A stretch of 5,403 bases of DNA. Origin: Clostridia bacterium (GTDB taxonomy: Bacteria > Bacillota > Clostridia > Oscillospirales > Acutalibacteraceae). Under the pieces are notes generated by a model. It saw only the letters and a program-made list of their open reading frames with translations. It was not told the DNA's origin and ran no database searches. Location of the stretch: positions 1 to 5,403 of the forward strand of contig JAFVTZ010000101.1 of NCBI GenBank assembly GCA_017502965.1, written 5' to 3'. The position numbers were made by a program, and so were the translations under genes. Numbering within the stretch: the stretch's first letter is position 1; every line of letters starts with the position of its first letter. Shown here piece by piece: positions 1-5,403 of the stretch.

Positions 1-18
1 CTTTCTGTTAAACTGTTA

Positions 19-2385
19 TTATTTCCAATTACCCGAAAGCAACCATTTGCGGATATAGGTCAAATCGGTTGCTGTAAGAGAACCGTCAGAGTCGATATCT
101 CCGTTTAAAGTTTCAGCCTCGCTATTTGCTATGGATTTCTTTGTCCTTACTAAATCCATAACATTAACGCTTCCGTCAAGTGTGATATCGCCTTTATCGT
201 ATGCCATATCGCTGAAGAATTCAACTCTCTGCGAAAACTCCAGAGACTGATTAGCCACGAAGGTTTCGTCCAATACATAAAAATTCAGATATACATTGTA
301 AGTATCATTCTGAACAAATATATTATCAAATGTAGAACTGTAGGAAAAATCCGAACGTTTAAGTCTTATTTCCTGCCAACCGTCTAAAGCCTTGCAGGAT
401 ACGGTAGCGGTAATTTCGCTGTTAGTTGAACCGCTCGCCAATATGCCAACTTTAAAAGTAATATCTTTATCACTCTTGACCCAGAATCTGAGCATTGCGC
501 TGCGGTTGTAATATGCCCATTCTGAAAAATCGTGACATTCTACACCGTCTTTATAAGCAACACCCATCTGTTTGGTTGAAAATTCAGATATATCAGCACT
601 TGTATATGTATCACACGCTTTAAAACTTATGCTGTTTTTAAAAAACGGCATTTCATCATTTTTGTTTTGAGTTCGTGTAACATATCCGTTTTTATCATAT
701 TTCCAACTCGGATTACTTAAAAGAGTTGCAACCTCTTTATAAGGTTTAACGATATTTCCGTCAGATTTGGAAAAAAGTAACTCTTTTTTATAAAAACTGA
801 AATCCGAGAAATAAAGACCTTCTGCTTTCTGAAGACTGTTTTCAGAAGATTTTACAGAAGTATATACATAAAAAGCGTTATACGATGCAAGATACTCCTC
901 ATTACCGAGAATTTTGTCAAAAGTATCACTTGAAAAATCGGAAGACGACATACGTATTTCATGCCATTGACCGTCAGCAGGAAGTGATACCACCGCAATA
1001 TTCTTTGGGTATTGGGCAGAACCGTTAATATAATATCTGGCGCATAACACAATGTTAAAATCAATATCAGGCTTCCCTTCTCGGTATGGAACCTTTGCCC
1101 AGAACTGAAGTGCTCCGTTTTCGTTTTTCAGCCAATCAGTGATATCGGTAATCGGAATGTCATATTCGCTGTATAACATTTCATAACCTGTGCCAAGTTC
1201 CTTTTTGAATAACAAAGCGCTGTTGAAATTAGTATTATCATTAACAAGTTTTTCTTCATGGTTAGAAGAAAGTGTGTCCATTATAAAAGCAGGAGCATTT
1301 GTGTTGATGATAATAATACTATCTATCGAATTCGTTCTGATAACAAGATATTGGTCGGTTTTTGTATATTCGCAGTCAACCGCTTCTCCGTCTACAACAG
1401 TTGCAACTGCTATATAGTTTTCATTCATTTCCTCAGTTACGGGAAGATGAAGTTCAACATAATCCGTTATAGGTACAGTTTTATAACTGAGATACTCAGA
1501 ATCGCTTCCAACAGTTGTTTTATCAAAACCTGAACTTACAACACTAACCGTATAAAGCGAAAGGATTTCGGAATTATCGCTGTAATTATCGAGTACAGAT
1601 TCATACTTGCCCGCTTCAAGAGTGTTATTAAATGCTTTCACAATTGAATCTTTCGCGAGTATCCCGTTAATATCCTTTATAAAAGTTTTGCCGTTTATAT
1701 CCCTGTAAACAGGAGTTGCATCGTATTCAACAGGTTCAGGTGGAGTATCGTTCCATATTTCAAAGTGGCTGACGCGTAAAATTTCACCTGTATTCAGGAA
1801 AGAATCTGCATCGCAGTTCTTTATACCACCCACATAAAAATATCTTATTTGAGTGGCATTCCAGTTTTTATTAGCTTCAAAGAAACTTTTAAGCGGAATT
1901 TCAATAGGCTGGTATCCGTCAACCTCATTTTCCTGACTTACAGCCACTGTCACCGAAGACTCGCTGTATTTAGTACCGTCATAATGTTTCATAGTCAGCC
2001 TTATACTCATATCTTTCGGTACGTCTGCCCAAAACCTTATTGTTCCGCTTTCTTCATAAGGAGTAAGGTCAACAAATGTTTCACTCAGTCCGTAACCCAC
2101 AGGTTGAGGATTTGCGTAATATTCTTCAGGTTTTACAACTTCAATCTCATTGTAGACCGAAAAATTGCCGTAATTAGAGTTTGTTGTATCAAGTCCCCTG
2201 TTTTTAACCGTAATGGAATAGTCGGATTTTGGCACATTGTTCCATAGAGTTACCCAAGTATCGCTGATAGTAGTTGTAACAACAGGTTCATTATCTGTAA
2301 CATCTGAAGATGCAGCCGAGGTTACGGAAAATACTGTGAGACTAAGAAGTAAAAGCAAAAAAACCGCACAGATTATTTTTTTCAT
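19..2385 (-). CDS. Secreted dockerin protein with three carbohydrate-binding-like modules
   Basis: Exported, non-catalytic protein of 788 aa, probably a glycan-binding component docked on a cohesin scaffold. Residues 1-25 are a signal peptide: KK, a Leu-rich core, then VTSA as a likely cleavage site. Three diverged repeats of one beta-sandwich-like module follow, at about 42-212, 362-534 and 555-729. Each has an (I/L)xFWxxV/S strand (about 116, 426 and 632) and then a W/Y-x-x-I-x-(I/M/L)-x-x-x-x-F strand (QPIEIPLKSFF, HEIRMSSSDF, QEIRLKRSDF). Residues 226-364 form a different, beta-rich segment. The C-terminus (732-782) is a type I dockerin with two calcium-loop/helix repeats, GDITLDGSVNVMDL and GDIDSDGSLTATDL. 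I chose ATG at 2385 over the in-frame TTG at 2391 because AAAGGA lies 8 nt before the ATG but only 2 nt before the TTG. The gene starts 36 bp after the glycosidase gene and is probably cotranscribed with it. I see no catalytic motif. The module family (CBM-like jelly roll) is inferred; the dockerin call is firm. Confidence 0.85.
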   Translation of the reverse strand: MKKIICAVFLLLLLSLTVFSVTSAASSDVTDNEPVVTTTISDTWVTLWNNVPKSDYSITVKNRGLDTTNSNYGNFSVYNEIEVVKPEEYYANPQPVGYGLSETFVDLTPYEESGTIRFWADVPKDMSIRLTMKHYDGTKYSESSVTVAVSQENEVDGYQPIEIPLKSFFEANKNWNATQIRYFYVGGIKNCDADSFLNTGEILRVSHFEIWNDTPPEPVEYDATPVYRDINGKTFIKDINGILAKDSIVKAFNNTLEAGKYESVLDNYSDNSEILSLYTVSVVSSGFDKTTVGSDSEYLSYKTVPITDYVELHLPVTEEMNENYIAVATVVDGEAVDCEYTKTDQYLVIRTNSIDSIIIINTNAPAFIMDTLSSNHEEKLVNDNTNFNSALLFKKELGTGYEMLYSEYDIPITDITDWLKNENGALQFWAKVPYREGKPDIDFNIVLCARYYINGSAQYPKNIAVVSLPADGQWHEIRMSSSDFSSDTFDKILGNEEYLASYNAFYVYTSVKSSENSLQKAEGLYFSDFSFYKKELLFSKSDGNIVKPYKEVATLLSNPSWKYDKNGYVTRTQNKNDEMPFFKNSISFKACDTYTSADISEFSTKQMGVAYKDGVECHDFSEWAYYNRSAMLRFWVKSDKDITFKVGILASGSTNSEITATVSCKALDGWQEIRLKRSDFSYSSTFDNIFVQNDTYNVYLNFYVLDETFVANQSLEFSQRVEFFSDMAYDKGDITLDGSVNVMDLVRTKKSIANSEAETLNGDIDSDGSLTATDLTYIRKWLLSGNWK
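40..192 (-). other. Type I dockerin module (C-terminal part of the secreted protein)
   Basis: Two tandem 21-22-residue EF-hand-like loop-helix units, separated by about nine residues, end the protein. Unit 1 reads D-I-T-L-D-G-S-V-N-V-M-D followed by LVRTKKSI. Unit 2 reads D-I-D-S-D-G-S-L-T-A-T-D followed by LTYIRKWLL. Calcium ligands at loop positions 1, 5 and 12 are Asp in both units. Loop position 3 is Thr in unit 1 and Asp in unit 2; position 9 is Asn in unit 1 and Thr in unit 2. The positions that usually set cohesin specificity (10-11) are V-M and A-T, so the two faces are not symmetric. The module follows the third binding module with almost no linker. Dockerins are known to bind cohesins; no cohesin is present in this window. 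Confidence 0.88.
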
Positions 2386-2393
2386 TAACAAAG

Positions 2394-2399
2394 TCCTTT
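2394..2399 (-). promoter_or_regulatory. Ribosome binding site of the dockerin gene
   Basis: AAAGGA on the minus strand lies 8 nt before ATG 2385. It sits only 2 nt before the alternative TTG at 2391, so it decides the start in favour of the ATG. Confidence 0.75.
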
Positions 2400-2421
2400 C
2401 GAATAAGTTTAAGGGCTGCCG

Positions 2422-3642
2422 TTAAATCGATTCTTTTATCATTTCATTAACCTTATTTCTGAAAGAAAGCATAATTTCAGGACTTTCAGGTAGGGTATCA
2501 ATAGTTATTTCGCCAAAACAGTTCTCAATCAGATTCTCAACTGTTTTTCTGTCATACAACTTTTCTAAAAGCTGTAATGCGCGAATATCGTTTATCGCAT
2601 CATAAAACACCTTCTGACGAACCGATTGAATCGCAGTTCCGTCAAGTTCGGGATATACAAGATAACTCGCTCCCGGTCGTCCGTAATAACCGTCAGGTCT
2701 GACTGATGGGTTAAACAAACCATGGCTCAGCATATCATAATAATAATTGAAGCCCCAATGTAAAAATCCTTTAACTTTGAAATAATACATAAGCACACCG
2801 AAAATGCGGTTAACTTCGGAAGAATTTATAACCAGTCTGTTAGTGCGCTTTTTGCCGCGGCTGCTGCAGGTGTAATAACACCACATATCGTCGCATCTGC
2901 CGACAAAATCTTCTAATTTGGCAATAGAAACTATCGGGATATCAACCATTTTATTCTCATAGAATGTGTATTCCGACATGGCGTCACCGCACATATATTT
3001 GCTAAGGCAACCGCCAAGTTCTTTCTTGGCATTTATATATCCCGAAGCATTTTTAATATCGGGTTCATCCGAAATATGGAAAAGGATTTTCTTTTCAAGT
3101 TTTTCTTGCTTTAAAAACTCTGCAAGTTCAGCAATATAAGCATGCAGGAAATCTATGTACTTTTTATCGGTGGCATCAGTATCCCAGCCAAAAATCCTTT
3201 TTTCTTTGCCGTTTACAGTGGCAACAATTTTGGGAGCAGATGTAGCACCCCACTGGGTAAAGAGATGGTTGTGCTCAAAATATTCAATACCCACACGGCG
3301 GCAAATATCGATATACCGCTTCATAAGTGAAAAATCGAAACTGTATTTTCGGTTTTTGTATTCAACTCCTACAAGTTGCACCGTCATTCTCTCTGTACCG
3401 ATAGGTGTGTCAAGAGGCGGTGTGAAAGCAGGCAGGAAAATCATATTCATACCGTTTTTAGCGGCACTTTGTGCAAAACTTTCGAAAATCTCAAAAAACC
3501 TGTCCGAAAAAACTTTGACATTGTATATGTCTGCCAGACAGTCACAATGAAACCAACTGGTATTATAAAACTTCTGTTTCGGCAAAACCGAATCAATTAT
3601 TTCAATCTCAACAGTTTCATCCGCAAAAAGAGTATTTCCCAT
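2422..3642 (-). CDS. DUF4091 / GH123-like glycosidase, catalytic C-terminal part (split by TAG)
   Basis: This 406-aa reading frame holds the last strand of the N-terminal beta-sandwich (FADETVEIEIIDSVLP, about 6-21), a TIM-barrel-like catalytic region and the C-terminal DUF4091 domain. Family-like landmarks are WFHCDCLADIY (30-40), LFTQWGA (127-133), FGWDTDAT (151-158), HISDEP (189-194), YYTCSSRGKKRTNR (256-269), GFLHWGFNYYYD (292-303) and RPGASYLVYP (322-331). The last is followed by SVRQKVFYDAINDIRALQLL. In GH123 beta-N-acetylgalactosaminidases an adjacent Asp-Glu pair performs substrate-assisted catalysis; D192-E193 fits that role by motif, but the substrate here is unknown. No signal peptide is seen, so the enzyme is probably cytoplasmic. 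This ATG lies in the same frame as the upstream piece, two codons after its TAG stop. It has no Shine-Dalgarno in range; the nearest GGTGA is about 20 nt away. It is therefore probably translated by readthrough or reinitiation, or is the remainder of a broken gene. It ends in TAA. Confidence 0.8.
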   Translation of the reverse strand: MGNTLFADETVEIEIIDSVLPKQKFYNTSWFHCDCLADIYNVKVFSDRFFEIFESFAQSAAKNGMNMIFLPAFTPPLDTPIGTERMTVQLVGVEYKNRKYSFDFSLMKRYIDICRRVGIEYFEHNHLFTQWGATSAPKIVATVNGKEKRIFGWDTDATDKKYIDFLHAYIAELAEFLKQEKLEKKILFHISDEPDIKNASGYINAKKELGGCLSKYMCGDAMSEYTFYENKMVDIPIVSIAKLEDFVGRCDDMWCYYTCSSRGKKRTNRLVINSSEVNRIFGVLMYYFKVKGFLHWGFNYYYDMLSHGLFNPSVRPDGYYGRPGASYLVYPELDGTAIQSVRQKVFYDAINDIRALQLLEKLYDRKTVENLIENCFGEITIDTLPESPEIMLSFRNKVNEMIKESI

Positions 3643-3645
3643 ACG

Positions 3646-3648
3646 CTA
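3646..3648 (-). other. In-frame amber codon (TAG) interrupting the glycosidase gene
   Basis: The minus strand reads TTT TAT TAG CGT ATG GGA. The TAG is the only stop in an otherwise open 568-codon frame (2422-4128), and both sides belong to one family. The other three complete genes' stops here (19-21, 2422-2424, 5201-5203) are all TAA. The base after the TAG is C, and a potential restart ATG follows after one codon. Candidate explanations are a recent nonsense mutation, a sequencing or assembly error, termination-reinitiation, or UAG readthrough/reassignment. The sequence alone cannot choose among them. Confidence 0.9.
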
Positions 3649-4128
3649 ATAAAATTTAATATTCACCGAAAACTTTCCTGCGGGAATCTTTTTGCCGTCT
3701 TCGTTTATATTAAGCCAAAGAGATTGCCAGCAATCATCATAAGCCATAAGGTTATTCTTTTCACCGCGTTCAAACCAGAAACTTGACCAATAATCCTTTT
3801 CAACATCAATAGGCGCATTGATAAGTTTCGGGATAAGCATATCAGGATAAAGCCCCGGACCTCTTTTTAAATCATCCTGAATTTTCTCCGAATGTGTTAC
3901 AGGAACATAACCTACACTGTAAGCGTTCATCGGAAGGTCGCTTTCGATTCTCAAATAAAAAGGTCTTTTCTGATAATTTTCACTTTCTAATTTATAAGCA
4001 AACTGAAATGAAAAAGGTTCATTTCGCAAAGCCGAAAAAGTTTTGATTTCATTGCTTTCGGGGCAATAATCAGGAAAAACCCTATGCAATGAACTTAAAC
4101 TGACAATTTTAATTCTTGTTTCTGCCAC
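3646..4128 (-). CDS. N-terminal beta-sandwich part of the DUF4091 / GH123-like glycosidase (ends at in-frame TAG)
   Basis: This 160-aa piece is the N-terminal accessory beta-sandwich that normally precedes the barrel in DUF4091/GH123-like proteins. Family-like signs are IKIVSLSSLHRVFPDYCPES (6-25), the 'ALRNEPFSFQFAY' strand (33-45), and the pattern QSLWLNINEDGKKIPAGKFSVNI near the end, which resembles 'W..v.vP....aG.y...v'. It stops in mid-hairpin (NIKFY, then TAG), and the missing final strand is encoded immediately downstream in the same frame. Start: GTG at 4128 with AGGAG 9 nt upstream, better supported than any internal start. There is no signal peptide or membrane segment. It is the first gene of the leftward operon, 37 nt downstream of a predicted transcription start, and divergent from the AraC-type regulator. 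By itself it has no catalytic residues. Joined to the downstream frame it gives 568 codons, counting the TAG, a plausible full-length size for the family as I remember it. Confidence 0.75.
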   Translation of the reverse strand: MAETRIKIVSLSSLHRVFPDYCPESNEIKTFSALRNEPFSFQFAYKLESENYQKRPFYLRIESDLPMNAYSVGYVPVTHSEKIQDDLKRGPGLYPDMLIPKLINAPIDVEKDYWSSFWFERGEKNNLMAYDDCWQSLWLNINEDGKKIPAGKFSVNIKFY

Positions 4129-4137
4129 TGTTATCTA

Positions 4138-4142
4138 CTCCT
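4138..4142 (-). promoter_or_regulatory. Ribosome binding site setting the GTG start of the glycosidase gene
   Basis: AGGAG on the minus strand, 9 nt before GTG 4128. It is the strongest Shine-Dalgarno in the leftward operon and supports a non-ATG start. Confidence 0.8.
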
Positions 4143-4147
4143 AAAAT

Positions 4148-4166
4148 AAGATAATTAAATCATCTT
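4148..4166 (-). repeat. Inverted repeat at the 5' end of the operon mRNA
   Basis: The arms AAGAT and ATCTT enclose 9 nt. In RNA the stem can extend to 8 pairs, including one G-U, around a 3-nt loop (TTA). It starts at the predicted +1 (about 4166) of the leftward transcript and ends 5 nt before the Shine-Dalgarno. It could be a 5'-protecting hairpin or an operator-proximal dyad. It is AT-rich, so it may be chance. Confidence 0.35.
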
Positions 4167-4172
4167 ACTGAT

Positions 4173-4201
4173 ATTATACTGTTTTTTACTAAAAAAATAA
4201 A
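4173..4201 (-). promoter_or_regulatory. Predicted promoter of the leftward glycosidase-dockerin operon
   Basis: A perfect -10 TATAAT lies at 4178-4173. At 17-bp spacing the -35 position (4201-4196) reads TTTATT, only 3 of 6 matches to TTGACA. A good -10 with a poor -35 is typical of an activator-dependent promoter. The tandem repeats at 4205-4237 end 3 bp upstream of this -35, the usual place for an AraC-family activator to contact RNA polymerase. Confidence 0.55.
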
Positions 4202-4204
4202 GGT

Positions 4205-4237
4205 ACTATATTGTTAACATATAGGACAATATTGCTA
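4205..4237. promoter_or_regulatory. Tandem direct repeats, putative AraC-family operator
   Basis: Two 12-bp direct repeats, ACTATATTGTTA (4205-4216) and ACAATATTGCTA (4226-4237), match at 10 of 12 positions. Their centres are 21 bp apart, two helical turns, so both half-sites face the same side of the DNA. This is the classic arrangement for AraC-family dimers. The pair sits between the divergent promoters: next to the leftward -35 on one side, and immediately against the araC-type gene's -35 (4238-4243) on the other. One protein could therefore activate the operon and control its own gene. A partly overlapping imperfect dyad centred on TGTTAACA (4212-4219) is an alternative reading. Confidence 0.5.
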
Positions 4238-4266
4238 TTGATTATTTGGTAAAAATAGGTTATAAT
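4238..4266 (+). promoter_or_regulatory. Predicted promoter of the AraC-type regulator gene
   Basis: -35 TTGATT (4238-4243) and -10 TATAAT (4261-4266) are separated by exactly 17 bp. The -10 is perfect and the -35 matches 4 of 6. Transcription should begin near 4273, giving a leader of about 109 nt before ATG 4382. I see no convincing riboswitch fold in that leader, only a small CGCA/TGCG hairpin around 4290-4303. Confidence 0.65.
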
Positions 4267-4370
4267 ATTAAAAAACAACCCGTTTTCAGCGCACAAAATT
4301 GCGGTTTTAAAATTCAATCAAAATTAAAAAACGTTTGTGAAAATGGTATAAAATAACCAAATTCAAGTAT

Positions 4371-4376
4371 GGGGGA
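4371..4376 (+). promoter_or_regulatory. Ribosome binding site of the AraC-type regulator gene
   Basis: GGGGGA lies 5 nt before ATG 4382. It is G-rich rather than the canonical AGGAGG, but the spacing is acceptable and no better start is present nearby. Confidence 0.6.
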
Positions 4377-4381
4377 ATTCT

Positions 4382-5203
4382 ATGAAAAGGCATATTGAAT
4401 ATAATGCAGAGCAACAGTCGGACAATTATATGACCGTTGTCAACTGTAACGACCGAATGCTCGGCGACCGCCTTCACACCACTCTCAGAGAAAACGGAAG
4501 ACCCGATTTCGGGGTGCAGTATATTGCTGCCGGCAAAGGCTATTTTGAGGATGACGGCAAGGTGAAAACCTTTGAAAAAGGAAGTATAATACTTTATTTT
4601 CCCAATGTAAGACAGCATTATTACTTTCTTGAAGAAGACAAAACCGAACTTATGTGGTCTCATTTTTACGGTGATGCCTGCAAAATGCTCGAGCCTTTAA
4701 AAAGTGATAAAACCGTTCATATTGAACTCAGAAACCCAAAAGAATTCGAGCGTATTCTTAAAAAGCTTGTTGCTGCATACAACGAAAAAGGCGCATATCA
4801 CGAAACTGTTTGCAACGGTTATATGATAATTCTGTTAGGTCTGATAATGAAAAATGCCATAGACCGAGGTATGTATACCGACAGTCCCATAAATGAAGAC
4901 CTCGACAAGGTTATAAGTTATATGCACCTTAATTACAATAAACCCATAGACCTTGAACTTTACGCGAAAATGTGTTATGTGAGCAGAAGCAGATTGATTC
5001 ACATTTTCAAATCATATACAGGTGATTCTCCCTATCATTTCCAACTGAAAATCCGCATTGAACGCGCAATTGAAATGCTGACAAACACCTCTATGACCGT
5101 CAGCGAATGTGCCGAAGCCGTAGGTTTCAGCGACACCTCATATTTCTGCAGAATATTTAAAAAAATAACCTCAAAAAATCCATCAAGTTACCGAGAAAAA
5201 TAA
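4382..5203 (+). CDS. AraC-family transcriptional regulator with N-terminal cupin
   Basis: DNA-binding regulator of 273 aa, about the usual length for sugar-responsive AraC-type activators. Residues 40-100 resemble the AraC-type ligand-binding cupin: QYIAAGKGYFEDDG, then FEKGSIILYFPNVRQHYYF. About 110-165 is a helical linker/dimerization segment. The C-terminal domain has two helix-turn-helix units: one at about 189-212 (DLELYAKMCYVSRSRLIHIF) and one at about 238-262 (MTVSECAEAVGFSDTSYFCR), ending in the family signature FKKITSKNPSSYR. The protein is cytoplasmic, with no membrane segment. It is transcribed divergently from the glycosidase-dockerin operon across a 253-bp region that carries putative AraC-type half-sites, so local control of that operon is the simplest role. 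The ligand is unknown; an oligosaccharide or amino sugar would fit the neighbours. The AraC-family assignment is firm and the regulon is inferred. Confidence 0.92.
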   Translation: MKRHIEYNAEQQSDNYMTVVNCNDRMLGDRLHTTLRENGRPDFGVQYIAAGKGYFEDDGKVKTFEKGSIILYFPNVRQHYYFLEEDKTELMWSHFYGDACKMLEPLKSDKTVHIELRNPKEFERILKKLVAAYNEKGAYHETVCNGYMIILLGLIMKNAIDRGMYTDSPINEDLDKVISYMHLNYNKPIDLELYAKMCYVSRSRLIHIFKSYTGDSPYHFQLKIRIERAIEMLTNTSMTVSECAEAVGFSDTSYFCRIFKKITSKNPSSYREK

Positions 5204-5213
5204 AAATTACCTG

Positions 5214-5256
5214 ACACAGTAAAGGCAAAAAATATGCTTTTACTGTGTTTTTATTT
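5214..5256 (+). terminator. Intrinsic terminator after the AraC-type gene
   Basis: The stem arms ACACAGTAAAGGCA (5214-5227) and TGCTTTTACTGTGT (5235-5248) pair at 14 positions, 13 Watson-Crick and one G-U, around a 7-nt loop. A T-rich run (TTTTTATTTT, 5248-5257) follows, starting 11 nt after the TAA. On the opposite strand the same stem is followed after a few bases by another T-rich run, so it could also stop leftward transcripts from the right edge. Confidence 0.9.
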
Positions 5257-5326
5257 TACCATATTCAGGTTAATTAAACTTTTAATATTTTTGTTTTTAA
5301 TTTCACTATTTTTATATACTGAAAAC
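5257..5326. other. AT-rich spacer without recognisable features
   Basis: Very AT-rich DNA lies between the terminator and the possible partial gene. I see no promoter with good -35/-10 pairing, no RNA gene and no extended repeat. Confidence 0.5.
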
Positions 5327-5403
5327 TCAACTGTGGTGTCTGGTTTTTGCAAGATGCTTAATAAGATTTGTTGCTCTGTACTGTGCTGTAGCACGGTCAA
5401 GAC
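5327..5403 (-). CDS. Possible C-terminal end of an unidentified protein (partial, runs off the right edge)
   Basis: Reading leftward from the edge, one frame gives LDRATAQYRATNLIKHLAKT followed by RHHS and TGA (5327-5329). The composition, an amphipathic basic helix with a hydrophilic tail, looks like a protein C-terminus. It would be convergent with the AraC-type gene, and the shared terminator stem at 5214-5248 lies downstream. I do not recognise the family. A second minus frame is open for 50 codons to 5251 but runs into the terminator, so I prefer this one. With only 24 codons visible this is tentative. Confidence 0.3.
   Translation of the reverse strand, partial: LDRATAQYRATNLIKHLAKTRHHS

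Noticed and set aside
1..18. Terminator downstream of the dockerin gene
   Set aside because: Only 18 bases lie after the stop codon in this window, and no stem can be seen.
1849..2247. Plus-strand open frame of 132 codons opposite the dockerin gene
   Set aside because: It is antisense to a well-supported coding region, has no family resemblance, and its Cys/Phe/Arg-rich composition is typical of a shadow frame.
2386..2391. TTG at 2391 as start of the dockerin protein (adding Met-Leu)
   Set aside because: It is only 2 nt from AAAGGA; ATG 2385 has ideal spacing and begins a standard MKK signal peptide.
3630..3660. Selenocysteine or programmed frameshift at the split
   Set aside because: The stop is TAG, not TGA, and the two parts are in the same frame, so neither selenocysteine insertion nor frameshifting is needed.
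3155..3786. Overlapping plus-strand frames (3155-3550, 3376-3786), the second spanning the TAG
   Set aside because: They lie antisense to conserved glycosidase motifs, have no recognisable domain or start signal, and do not explain the TAG.
4347..4352. TATAAA as a second -10 for the AraC-type gene
   Set aside because: The positions 17 bp upstream carry no acceptable -35 (AT-only sequence), and the 4238-4266 promoter is far better.
4141..4381. CRISPR, tRNA or riboswitch in the intergenic region
   Set aside because: There are no spaced identical repeats beyond the 12-bp pair, no cloverleaf and no known aptamer core; the AT-rich DNA is explained by divergent promoters and an operator.
4307..4663. 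Minus-strand frame of 118 codons overlapping the start of the AraC-type gene
   Set aside because: It is antisense to the cupin domain and the regulator's leader, with no protein family resemblance.

Overview
The window is AT-rich and entirely bacterial in style. Its compact genes, clear Shine-Dalgarno sites, dockerin-bearing secreted protein and AraC-family regulator suggest an anaerobic, fibre- or glycan-degrading Clostridia-type Firmicute (Ruminococcaceae/Oscillospiraceae-like, gut or rumen). The taxonomic call is inference; the window holds no rRNA or other marker gene.

Layout: (1) 19-2385, minus: a secreted protein of 788 aa with a signal peptide, three diverged copies of a carbohydrate-binding-like beta-sandwich module and a C-terminal type I dockerin. 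No catalytic domain is visible. (2) 2422-4128, minus: one reading frame for a DUF4091 / GH123-like glycosidase, cut by a single in-frame amber codon (TAG, 3646-3648) into a 160-aa N-terminal piece (3646-4128) and a 406-aa catalytic piece (2422-3642). (3) 4129-4381: a 253-bp divergent control region with a promoter facing each way. Between them lie two direct repeats spaced 21 bp apart, which look like an AraC-family operator. (4) 4382-5203, plus: an AraC-family activator with an N-terminal sugar-sensing-type cupin. (5) 5214-5256: a strong intrinsic terminator after the regulator. (6) 5257-5403: AT-rich spacer, then possibly the last codons of a minus-strand gene that enters from the right edge.

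Working model (inference): the AraC-type protein senses a sugar or oligosaccharide, binds the tandem repeats, and activates the leftward operon from a promoter with a perfect -10 but a poor -35. The operon makes a cytoplasmic GH123-like enzyme, as full-length readthrough product or as two pieces, and an exported dockerin protein that could dock on a cohesin scaffold and bind glycan. The most notable points are the isolated in-frame TAG inside an otherwise intact enzyme gene, the 21-bp tandem operator, and the non-catalytic three-module dockerin protein.
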